From: Clostridia bacterium | GTDB lineage: Bacteria > Bacillota > Clostridia > Christensenellales > Borkfalkiaceae | DNA: 64,000 bases | NCBI GenBank assembly: GCA_017623605.1 | Contig: JAGAOR010000005.1 | Span: forward strand, 1-64,000 | Direction: 5' to 3' | Shown here: positions 1-6,768 of the stretch, in pieces | Numbering within the stretch: position 1 is the first letter of the stretch | How the letters are laid out: the number at the start of each line of letters is the position of its first letter | Position numbers and translations under genes: made by a program | Notes under the pieces: model-generated | The model's database searches: none | Told to the model about the DNA's origin: nothing | Seen by the model: only the letters and a program-made list of their open reading frames with translations

Positions 1-1
1 A

Positions 2-418
2 AAACTTCAAAAATATAAAGACCATTTAAAGAGCGATTCAAAGTATGCTGAAGAAGAGTTAGGGAGAGTATTAATTCTTCTTAATTCAAATGTTGATATT
101 AAAAAATCTGAAATTTTAGCGCGTTTTTATAGAGCTTACGTTGAAGAGTTAATTAGTTGGGAAAAATTCTGTGAATTATCTGACGTCGCTTCCAGACTTT
201 TTATTGCCGACATTAAATTGCTTTTAAGCGTGCATAATAAAGAGGTTTCGGACACATCGCAGTGTATCGGATATCAAGCAGAACGATTAATGGCTTTAGG
301 ATTGCTTAATTCTGCTATGAAAACCATGACAATTGGTTCAGCTTCTGGTGGTAACACACAAAAATATATTCAAGTGAATGAATTGGGCAATTTATTTTGT
401 CAACTAGGATTTAATTAG
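2..418 (+). CDS. Uncharacterised protein, 3' fragment (5' end outside window)
   Basis: The reading frame is open from base 2 to the TAA at 416-418, giving about 138 residues with no start inside the window, so this is the C-terminal part of a longer gene. I do not recognise the family. The N-terminal half is helical and charged, with a segment reading YRAYVEELISWEKFCELS. The last 50 residues (ERLMALGLLNSAM ... KYIQVNELGNLFCQL) have the look of a small winged-helix fold, but that is only pattern reading. Codons are AT-rich (many aaa, aat, tta, aga), like the next two genes and unlike the chromosome beyond base 2200. It probably belongs to an accessory element that continues to the left of the window. 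Confidence 0.6.
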   Translation, partial: KLQKYKDHLKSDSKYAEEELGRVLILLNSNVDIKKSEILARFYRAYVEELISWEKFCELSDVASRLFIADIKLLLSVHNKEVSDTSQCIGYQAERLMALGLLNSAMKTMTIGSASGGNTQKYIQVNELGNLFCQLGFN

Positions 419-489
419 GATTACATTTGGACAAGATTCTATAAATTAGCCATATTTGAATCCATTTTATTATATGAGCTATGAGTAGT

Positions 490-518
490 TTGACAATATG
501 ACATATAAATGATACAAT
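490..518 (+). promoter_or_regulatory. Sigma-A promoter for the SDH-type protease gene
   Basis: The -35 box TTGACA is at 490-495 and the -10 box TACAAT at 513-518, with a 17-base spacer. The transcript would start near 525, leaving a short leader with an AAAGGAAAA ribosome site before the ATG at 548. Confidence 0.75.
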
Positions 519-547
519 ACAAATAAGTTTAACAAAGGAAAAACCAT

Positions 548-1531
548 ATGGCAAACTTTACAAATATCGAATTGCAATTTAATAATCAATGTAACAATCT
601 TATCGCTAACTTTTTAGCCCAAAATCAAAATCCTGACCCCAACTTTATAAATCAAGAAATCAATAAAATTAGAACTAGTGTTATTAATCAACTAAGAATC
701 CAATACGTTTCTAGTTTATCTACCCATACTGGAAGAAATGTTATTGTTTATTATTCAACATTTCTACAAGGCAGTATAATGTCAAATAATCCAGAATTAA
801 TGATAAATGATAACGACATGAATGGGTTAATGAATGCTGTTAGTGGATTAGATAAGACTAAAGGACTGGATTTAGTATTACATACACCTGGAGGTGTAAC
901 AACCGCAACCGAAGCAATCGTAAAATATTTAAGAAAGTGTTTCAATAAAAATATTCGTGTTATTGTCCCTCATATGGCAATGTCAGCAGGAACAATGATT
1001 GCTTGCTCGGCGAAAGAAATAATTATGGGGAAAGAATCTAGTCTGGGCCCTATAGACCCTCAATATAGAAATGTTCCAGCAGAAGGAGTTATTGACGAAT
1101 TTAATAGAGCTGTAAAAGAAATTCAATCTAACCCTCAAAAAGCGCTTGTTTGGAAAGAAATTATTTCTCAATATAGACCAACGTTTTTAGGAGAATGTCA
1201 ATATGCCATAGACCTTTCTAGAAATTTGGTTACAGAGTGGTTGTCATCTTGCATGTTTAAAAACAGCAAACAAAAACAAACTAAAGTTGGTAACATTGTA
1301 AACGGGTTAGCGTCACATGCTTTCTCAAAATTGCATGATAAACACTATGATTATGAAGATTGTAAAAAGATAGGTTTAAAAGTTATCGCATTAGAGAAAG
1401 ATGCAACCCTACAAGATTTAGTGCTTTCAGTTCATCACTCTTATGTATTAAGTTCTTATGTTTTACTTGGTTCATTAAAGTATATAGAAAATAACAATGG
1501 CCAAACATTTGTTATCTCCGGAAAGAAATAA
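548..1531 (+). CDS. SDH family ClpP-fold serine protease
   Basis: This 327-residue protein matches the serine dehydrogenase proteinase (SDH/SppA-like, ClpP crotonase fold) family. Visible motifs are HTPGG at residues 112-116 (oxyanion region), MSAGTM at 145-150 with the likely nucleophile Ser146, and SSLGPIDPQ at 164-172. There is no signal peptide or membrane segment, so it should be cytosolic, unlike true SppA. Family members are thought to be ATP-independent proteases, but their substrates are mostly unknown. It has its own promoter and an AAAGGAAAA ribosome site. A 62-residue gene follows 12 bases later, probably co-transcribed. AT-rich codon use and the position beside a tRNA gene suggest acquired DNA. 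The family call is firm; the biological role is open. Confidence 0.85.
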   Translation: MANFTNIELQFNNQCNNLIANFLAQNQNPDPNFINQEINKIRTSVINQLRIQYVSSLSTHTGRNVIVYYSTFLQGSIMSNNPELMINDNDMNGLMNAVSGLDKTKGLDLVLHTPGGVTTATEAIVKYLRKCFNKNIRVIVPHMAMSAGTMIACSAKEIIMGKESSLGPIDPQYRNVPAEGVIDEFNRAVKEIQSNPQKALVWKEIISQYRPTFLGECQYAIDLSRNLVTEWLSSCMFKNSKQKQTKVGNIVNGLASHAFSKLHDKHYDYEDCKKIGLKVIALEKDATLQDLVLSVHHSYVLSSYVLLGSLKYIENNNGQTFVISGKK

Positions 1532-1543
1532 GGTGGGTTCAAT

Positions 1544-1732
1544 ATGGATAATTTAGAAAAGAATATTGAAATAGCAATTAAAAACGATTTATTTTCTCAA
1601 ACCGAAAATAACAACGAAAACAGAATCTTTGACGCATACGGAAATTATTATTTCCCTACAGATTTCTCTAATACTGAAGAAAATTCAATTCTTTCCATAT
1701 CACAAGTTAAAGTTCCTGTTTTGTCAAAATAA
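1544..1732 (+). CDS. Small acidic protein of unknown function
   Basis: The gene encodes 62 residues with an AGGTGGG ribosome site about 8 bases before the ATG, 12 bases after the SDH-type protease gene. The sequence is acidic and rich in Asn and Glu (NIEIAIKND, ENNNENRIFDAYGNYYF), with no Cys, no membrane segment and no motif I know. Its spacing suggests co-transcription with the protease gene, so it could be a substrate, adaptor or inhibitor, but nothing in the sequence shows which. AT-rich codon use matches its two neighbours. It is likely a real gene because of the strong ribosome site. Confidence 0.6.
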   Translation: MDNLEKNIEIAIKNDLFSQTENNNENRIFDAYGNYYFPTDFSNTEENSILSISQVKVPVLSK

Positions 1733-1781
1733 AACACTAAAACTCAATTAAGAGTTCAATGAGAGTGACACTCGTTGCGCC

Positions 1782-1819
1782 ACAAACACAGGATAGGTTT
1801 TTGCCTATCCTGTGTTTGT
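1782..1819 (+). terminator. Long perfect hairpin after the SDH-protease gene pair
   Basis: Two 16-base arms (1782-1797 and 1804-1819) pair perfectly around a TTTTTG loop. The U-tract that follows is poor (TTATATA). It is best read as the terminator of the upstream gene pair, but it could also be a structural element of the mobile-segment edge. Confidence 0.5.
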
Positions 1820-1921
1820 TATATACCGAATAAAGAGAGGGATTTGAGGGTGGGAGCCGTTTTGCGAGAGTAAAACGCTTTGCCAACGATAAGAAAATGC
1901 TTCGTATTGTTTGTGGTACAC

Positions 1922-1957
1922 AAAAAAAGAAACAAGATATATCTTGTTTCTTTTTTT
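1922..1957 (-). terminator. Rho-independent terminator of tRNA-Leu
   Basis: A perfect 36-base palindrome with 18-base arms meets at the centre of GATATATC and is flanked by A7 and T7 runs. It begins at the CCA end of tRNA-Leu on the minus strand. Being symmetric, it can work in both directions. Confidence 0.8.
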
Positions 1958-2043
1958 GGTGCCGAAGGTGGGACTTGAACCCACACGGTATCGCTACCAT
2001 CGGATTTTGAGTCCGACGCGTCTGCCAATTCCACCACTTCGGC
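1957..2043 (-). tRNA. tRNA-Leu (anticodon CAA)
   Basis: The minus strand folds as a class II tRNA with a long variable arm, typical of leucine. The acceptor stem GCCGAAG pairs with CTTCGGC, the discriminator base is A, and CCA is encoded. The anticodon loop reads CTCAAAA, so the anticodon is CAA and reads UUG codons. The T-arm GTTCAAGTC is present. The AT-rich accessory segment lies on the 3' side of this gene, as expected if an element used the tRNA 3' end as its integration site. Confidence 0.95.
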
Positions 2044-2068
2044 GTATTCATTTTTCAAAAGCTTTATA

Positions 2069-2097
2069 ATTATAAAACATACGACAAAAAAAAGCAA
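2069..2097 (-). promoter_or_regulatory. Promoter of tRNA-Leu
   Basis: On the minus strand, -35 TTGCTT (2092-2097) and -10 TATAAT (2069-2074) are separated by 17 bases. The -10 ends about 25 bases before the tRNA 5' end. Confidence 0.7.
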
Positions 2098-2157
2098 GCG
2101 TTTCTGAGGTCTTTTTTATAAAAATTTAAATCTTTTTTCAAACATTTTTATATTCTG

Positions 2158-2186
2158 TTGCGATTTTTTTTATTTCGTGGTAAAAT
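2158..2186 (+). promoter_or_regulatory. Promoter of polA
   Basis: The -35 TTGCGA (2158-2163) and -10 TAAAAT (2181-2186) have a 17-base spacer. An AAGGAT ribosome site follows before the ATG at 2218. Confidence 0.6.
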
Positions 2187-2217
2187 AATAGTAATAATTG
2201 ACAAGGATATTGACATT

Positions 2218-4812
2218 ATGGAAAAATTGATACTCATCGACGGCAACAGTCTTCTCAATCGCGCTTTTTACGCAACTCCCGTCTTTACAACGAAAAGCGG
2301 TTTGCCGACGAACGGCGTTTTTGGATTTATCAAGCTAATGCTGAAAATTATTTCGGATAAAAAGCCAACCTATTTCGCGGTGGCGTTCGATCTTCACGCC
2401 CCGACGTTCCGTCATAAAATATACGCCGACTATAAGGCAGACAGAAAACCGATGCCCGAAGATCTTACCGCGCAGATTCCCGTGCTTAAAGAGATGCTTT
2501 CGTTAATGCACATTAAAACGTGTGAACTTACGGGTTTTGAAGCGGACGATCTGCTTGGTACGATCGCAAAAAAATTCGACACGCAAACGTATATTTATAC
2601 GGGTGATCGAGATGCATATCAATTAGTAGACGAAACGACATCCGTTTGCTTTACGAGGAAAGGCGTAAGCGATATTCTCGAATTAACGGCGGAAAATTTT
2701 AAGGACGAAACGGGGCTTACGCCAGCGCAAATTATTGATTTGAAAGCGCTTATGGGTGATAAATCCGATCATATTCCCGGTGTAGCAGGTGTAGGAGAAA
2801 AATCCGCCAAGTCGTTGATTGAAAAATACGGCGATTTAAACGGCATTTATGCCCACCTCGACGAAATACCCGGGGCACTCCATAAAAAGCTTGTAGAGGG
2901 TAAAGAGGACGCTTATTTTTCTTATAAGCTCGCAACGATTGATACGAACGCGCCGATCGAGCTGTCGCTTGCTGATTGTGTTCTTAAAATACCGTTTGAT
3001 CACGCCGTGCGCGAAAAATTCGCAGAACTCGAATTTAAGAGTCTCTTCGCGCTGAATATTTTTTCCGAAGAACAATCTTCGCGTGGAGATAGACAAGGCG
3101 AACAATTACTTGGTGGCGTGGAGGAAGTTCACCCTGAAACGATTGAGGAAGCGATACAAATCGTAGAATCTTCCAATGCAAGCCGTATTGCTTGCGATTT
3201 CACGGATAAAGAATTCCGCTTTACACTCTTGCCAGACGGGTGGACACCCCTGAACGACTCGGTAGAATACGTTTTACCTATCAAAATCGGGCTTTTAGAT
3301 CCCGGCTTTTTCGAATATCAATTTAAACCTCTTTTTAAAAGCGTTTATTCGGGGCGAAAACGCGCGATTTGCTATAATGCGAAAGAGATAATGCATTCTC
3401 TGTATTCAAACGAATTGAGCCTGTGTGGCGATTTTGACGACGTGTCCATTCTCAAATGTATCGCCGAGGGATTGAGTAATACTGACGGGTTGCAATATTG
3501 TCTTAATTCCCACCAACTGCCCGATCGCAATCGTAGCTACGGCGTAGCCGTTTTATACGAAACCTATTATAAGGCTTTAAATGAAACGGAAAAAGCCTTA
3601 TATCAAGACGTGGAATTGCCGCTCGTGCGCGTACTTTTTGATATGGAAATACAAGGGGTATGCATTGACGAGAAAACGCTTGACGCGCTTTCGGTGCGAT
3701 ATAATGCGGAACGGGAGAAGATCGTCAAACGTATTTACGAGCTTGCAGGAGAAGAATTTAACATCAATTCCACGCAACAGCTCGGAAAAATTCTTTTTGA
3801 AAAATTAAAAATCGGTAGCGGTGTAAAAAAGAACAAGGAAAGCAAATTCTATAAAACGACGGCAGAGGAATTGGAAAAATACGCTGACAGCTCGGAAATT
3901 GTGCGTCAGATCCTGCGTTATCGTACGGTGCAAAAGCTATATTCAACGTATATCGAGGGCTTTAAGCCGTTGATTGTTGACGGTAAAGTGCATACTACCT
4001 ATAACCAAAGCAATACGACGACGGGCAGACTGTCTAGCACCAACCCCAATTTACAAAATATCCCCATTAAAACGGAGGAGGGACGGGAACTTCGGAGGCT
4101 TTTCACGGCAAGCGAGGGGAACGTTTTGATCGACGCGGACTATTCGCAAATAGAGCTTCGGCTTTTAGCGCATTTTTCGCAATCTAAGGAGCTTATAGAA
4201 GCCTATTGTGAGGGAAAGGATGTTCACGCGACGACGGCGTCGCAGGTGTTCGGTGTGCCGCTTGAAAAAGTAACCTCCGATCAACGTCGTCAAGCAAAAG
4301 CGGTTAATTTTGGCATTATTTACGGCATAAGTGCATTCGGGCTTTCTAAAGATTTGAATATCAGCGCGAAGCGAGCGCAAGAATATATTGATAAATATTT
4401 TGAATTCTATTCTAACGTGAAAGCGCATATGCAAGGGAGCGTGGAGACGGTTGCAAAACACGGAGAAGTGAAAACTTTGCTCGGTCGTAGACGGGTGATC
4501 AACGAAGTGCGCTCGTCTAATCGTAACGTGCGTATGTTCGGAGAACGAGCTGCAATGAATATGCCTCTCCAAGGTTCGAGCGCGGACATTATAAAATTGG
4601 CGATGATTAGTGTTTATCAAAAACTAAACGAGGGGAATTTCAAAGCAAAGCTCGTTTTACAGGTCCACGACGAGCTTGTGATAGATTGCCCCAAGGAGGA
4701 GGCAGAGAAAGTGGCTCGTATCTTAAAAACGGAAATGGAAAACGCGGTATCGCTACGCGTACCGCTCACGGTTGAAGTGGGGATCGGCGAAAATTGGTAT
4801 GAAACAAAATAA
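2218..4812 (+). CDS. polA: DNA polymerase I
   Basis: This 864-residue DNA polymerase I acts in repair and Okazaki-fragment maturation. I placed the start at ATG 2218 (MEKLILIDGNS), because the family begins there and an AAGGAT site precedes it; the frame is open further upstream. The N-terminal 5'-3' exonuclease is intact (LILIDGNSLLNRAF, GFEADDLLGTIA, TGDRDAYQLV, GDKSDHIPGVAGVGEKSA). The middle domain, around RIACDFTDKEFRF, lacks the acidic proofreading residues (DxE), so the 3'-5' exonuclease is probably inactive, as in Bacillus and Thermus enzymes. The polymerase domain has motif A DADYSQIELRLLAHFS, motif B with KAVNFGIIYG, and motif C LQVHDELVID. The next gene overlaps its end by 14 bases, suggesting translational coupling. 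Confidence 0.97.
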   Translation: MEKLILIDGNSLLNRAFYATPVFTTKSGLPTNGVFGFIKLMLKIISDKKPTYFAVAFDLHAPTFRHKIYADYKADRKPMPEDLTAQIPVLKEMLSLMHIKTCELTGFEADDLLGTIAKKFDTQTYIYTGDRDAYQLVDETTSVCFTRKGVSDILELTAENFKDETGLTPAQIIDLKALMGDKSDHIPGVAGVGEKSAKSLIEKYGDLNGIYAHLDEIPGALHKKLVEGKEDAYFSYKLATIDTNAPIELSLADCVLKIPFDHAVREKFAELEFKSLFALNIFSEEQSSRGDRQGEQLLGGVEEVHPETIEEAIQIVESSNASRIACDFTDKEFRFTLLPDGWTPLNDSVEYVLPIKIGLLDPGFFEYQFKPLFKSVYSGRKRAICYNAKEIMHSLYSNELSLCGDFDDVSILKCIAEGLSNTDGLQYCLNSHQLPDRNRSYGVAVLYETYYKALNETEKALYQDVELPLVRVLFDMEIQGVCIDEKTLDALSVRYNAEREKIVKRIYELAGEEFNINSTQQLGKILFEKLKIGSGVKKNKESKFYKTTAEELEKYADSSEIVRQILRYRTVQKLYSTYIEGFKPLIVDGKVHTTYNQSNTTTGRLSSTNPNLQNIPIKTEEGRELRRLFTASEGNVLIDADYSQIELRLLAHFSQSKELIEAYCEGKDVHATTASQVFGVPLEKVTSDQRRQAKAVNFGIIYGISAFGLSKDLNISAKRAQEYIDKYFEFYSNVKAHMQGSVETVAKHGEVKTLLGRRRVINEVRSSNRNVRMFGERAAMNMPLQGSSADIIKLAMISVYQKLNEGNFKAKLVLQVHDELVIDCPKEEAEKVARILKTEMENAVSLRVPLTVEVGIGENWYETK

Positions 4813-5809
4813 CGAGAAGCGTTTGATTTTTGACTTACATTGCGATACGATATGGAAAATCAGCGAAGCGCAACGAAGGGGAGAATCTATCTTCTTGAAA
4901 AAATCGAATTTGCAGGTAGATGAAGAAAAACTCATAAAGGGGAATTATTTTGCGCAGTGTTTTGCAGTATATATCCCTAATGAATATCCTGATCCATACG
5001 CACGTTGTTTGCACGATATTGATATTTACGATAGACAGATAAAACAAAGTCGTGTTCTCGCGCCCGTCTACGATTTCGCGGATTTTCAAAAGAACGAGAA
5101 AAACGGTAAAATTTCTGCCATTCTAACGATGGAGGACGGGTGTCCGATCGGTGAGGATTTCGATAAGTTATATACGCTTCACCGTAAAGGCGTGCGTATG
5201 ATTTGTCTTTTACACAATCTTGTAAATCCAATAGGAAATCCTAATTTTGGTGGGTATTTTGCGGACGGTTCTCCCGATCGTTCGGTGGCGAATACCGCGA
5301 CGGGCTTGACGGATTTCGGGCGCGCACTTGTGCAAGAAATGAATAAGTTGGGGATTGTTATCGACGTTTCCCATTTATCAGATAAAGGATTTTACGAGGT
5401 TGTTCAATTAAGCAAAAAGCCTATTATGGCTTCTCATTCCAACGCGCGCACCGTATGTTGTGATATTCGCAATTTAACGGACGATATGCTTATAAAGCTT
5501 GCCGAGAACGGCGGCGTGGCGGGTATCAATTACGCGAATCATTTTATGGGCAACGACGCTGAACATGGGCGTAATACGGTCAAATGTGCATTACTACATA
5601 TGCGACATATTAAGAAGAAAATTGGCGTGGATCATATTGCTTTGGGAAGCGATTTCGATGGGATAAATCCGGATATAGAAATTTCCGACGCGTCGAAAAC
5701 GGGTAGACTGATCGTAGCGTTAGAAAAAGAAGGTTTTTCCACGGACGAAATTGAGAAAATTACGTATCGAAATGCCTTGCGTGTTTTCAAAGCAAATATG
5801 CTTTCGTGA
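4799..5809 (+). CDS. Membrane dipeptidase family (peptidase M19)
   Basis: This 336-residue zinc metallopeptidase belongs to the renal dipeptidase family, which cleaves dipeptides, including D-amino-acid-containing ones. Visible metal-site motifs are DLHCDTIW near the N-terminus, the glutamate in ILTMEDG, the histidines in DVSHLSD and ASHSNAR, and the terminal GSDFDG aspartates. There is no signal peptide, so it is probably cytosolic. ATG 4799 is chosen because the family starts a few residues before the HxD motif; an upstream ATG at 4772 lies deeper inside polA. The gene sits between polA and coaE in one transcript. The family is clear; the exact substrate is not. Confidence 0.9.
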   Translation: MKQNNEKRLIFDLHCDTIWKISEAQRRGESIFLKKSNLQVDEEKLIKGNYFAQCFAVYIPNEYPDPYARCLHDIDIYDRQIKQSRVLAPVYDFADFQKNEKNGKISAILTMEDGCPIGEDFDKLYTLHRKGVRMICLLHNLVNPIGNPNFGGYFADGSPDRSVANTATGLTDFGRALVQEMNKLGIVIDVSHLSDKGFYEVVQLSKKPIMASHSNARTVCCDIRNLTDDMLIKLAENGGVAGINYANHFMGNDAEHGRNTVKCALLHMRHIKKKIGVDHIALGSDFDGINPDIEISDASKTGRLIVALEKEGFSTDEIEKITYRNALRVFKANMLS

Positions 5810-5826
5810 AACGAATTTTGTGAAAC
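5806..5826 (+). repeat. GTGAAAC-N7-GTGAAAC repeat, copy 1
   Basis: GTGAAAC occurs at 5806-5812 and again at 5820-5826, 14 bases start to start. The first unit contains the TGA stop of the dipeptidase gene; the second precedes the ribosome site of coaE. Two more copies with the same spacing occur at 6437-6457 and, inverted, at 48487-48507. Confidence 0.6.
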
Positions 5827-5846
5827 AAATAAAAAAAGAGGTTTGT

Positions 5847-6440
5847 ATGCATAAAAAAATTGCTATTACGGGTGGAATAGGAAGCGGAAAATCGGCGGTG
5901 GCACAAATAATACGGGATCAGGGCTATCCCGTTTATTCGTGCGACGAAATTTATGCGGAACTTATACACTCGCAGTCCTATATCAACGCAGTTGAGAAAG
6001 CCTTCCCAACCGCTATCAAGCAAGGAAAAATTGATAAAAAAGCTCTTGCAGATATTGTATTTTCCAATGAAGAGGCAAGAATTCGTTTGAATAAAATTGC
6101 GCATCCGCTCATTATACAAACACTCTTAAAACGAATGGAGGAAGCCACAGGTGAAATCGTTTTTGCCGAAGTTCCGCTTTTATTTGAGGGAAATTTTGAA
6201 AATCTCTTCGATCATACAATCGTCGTTTTAAGAAATCGCGAATTACGCATCCGCTCCGTTTGTGAGCGAGACGTAATTTCCGTTAAAAAGGCAGAGCAAC
6301 GGGTAAACGCCCAATTCAATTACGACGATGTAGCGGCAGAAAAACACTTCAAAAAAATAAATGCGATTTTGATTAAAAACGAGGGGGATTTAAATCTCCT
6401 TTCAAGGCGCGTCGTGAACACGTTAAAAACCCTATTGTGA
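5847..6440 (+). CDS. coaE: Dephospho-CoA kinase
   Basis: This 197-residue enzyme phosphorylates dephospho-CoA in the last step of coenzyme A synthesis. The N-terminal P-loop GGIGSGKSA is clear, followed by family motifs around YSCDEIYAEL and KIAHPLII, and VFAEVPLLFEG. The start ATG 5847 has an AAAGAGG ribosome site 6 bases upstream; the open frame further upstream lies inside the dipeptidase gene and is not used. In many Firmicutes coaE lies next to polA or mutM, as it does near polA here. The gene ends at a terminator at 6474-6522. Confidence 0.95.
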   Translation: MHKKIAITGGIGSGKSAVAQIIRDQGYPVYSCDEIYAELIHSQSYINAVEKAFPTAIKQGKIDKKALADIVFSNEEARIRLNKIAHPLIIQTLLKRMEEATGEIVFAEVPLLFEGNFENLFDHTIVVLRNRELRIRSVCERDVISVKKAEQRVNAQFNYDDVAAEKHFKKINAILIKNEGDLNLLSRRVVNTLKTLL

Positions 6441-6457
6441 AACATTATTCGTGAAAC
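6437..6457 (+). repeat. GTGAAAC-N7-GTGAAAC repeat, copy 2
   Basis: Units lie at 6437-6443 and 6451-6457, again 14 bases apart, and the first again contains a stop codon (TGA of coaE). coaE is thus flanked on both sides by the same short motif. Confidence 0.6.
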
Positions 6458-6473
6458 AAAATAATTAATACTT

Positions 6474-6524
6474 AAACACGGAGTATTCCCCGTTGTCGAT
6501 TTTAGGGGAAAAACCGTGTTTTTT
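6474..6524 (+). terminator. Terminator of the polA-coaE transcript
   Basis: AAACACGG pairs with CCGTGTTT, with an inner stem of TTCCCC pairing with GGGGAA, followed by a T-run. This separates polA-coaE from the glycogen operon. Confidence 0.75.
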
Positions 6525-6550
6525 ATTTAAAAAACGAGGTACTATGTCAG

Positions 6551-6606
6551 ATATAATTACTTTGCTATGCAAAATAGAATAATTATGTTAAACATAGTAA
6601 TTATAT
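6551..6606 (+). promoter_or_regulatory. Repeated AT-rich motif upstream of the glg promoter
   Basis: This lies in the 328-base gap between coaE and glgB. A motif close to ATAATTACTATG appears three times: at 6551-6569 with a TTTG insertion, at 6579-6587 in shortened form, and inverted at 6593-6606. Copies 1 and 3, or 2 and 3, can pair. It lies beyond the coaE terminator and about 85-140 bases upstream of the glg -35, so a DNA-binding site for a regulator is more likely than an RNA switch. The rest of the gap (6607-6688) is plain AT-rich sequence in which I see nothing. Confidence 0.4.
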
Positions 6607-6688
6607 TGAAAAATGCGGAAATTTGTCTTTCATTTTCCAAAAAAGCCAAAAACTTATGAAAAAACTTAAAAAAAATTTTTCTATACCC

Positions 6689-6717
6689 TTGAAAATATTT
6701 TTAAAATATGTTAAAAT
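6689..6717 (+). promoter_or_regulatory. Promoter of the glycogen operon
   Basis: The -35 TTGAAA (6689-6694) and an extended -10 TGTTAAAAT (hexamer 6712-6717) have a 17-base spacer. It drives glgB and probably all six genes, since no terminator is seen until 16989. Confidence 0.8.
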
Positions 6718-6726
6718 ATACATAAT

Positions 6727-6745
6727 GATAATAAAGCGTATTATC
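6727..6745 (+). promoter_or_regulatory. Possible operator at the glg transcription start
   Basis: GATAAT and ATTATC form an inverted repeat around a 7-base centre, just downstream of the expected start of transcription. The position would suit a repressor, but the arms are short and AT-rich. Confidence 0.3.
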
Positions 6746-6768
6746 AGAATGCGTATTTTGGAGGGATT

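Noticed and set aside
1737..2097. Long minus-strand reading frames across the tRNA-Leu gene
   Set aside because: They overlap a clear tRNA and its terminator and lack ribosome sites; they are chance frames.
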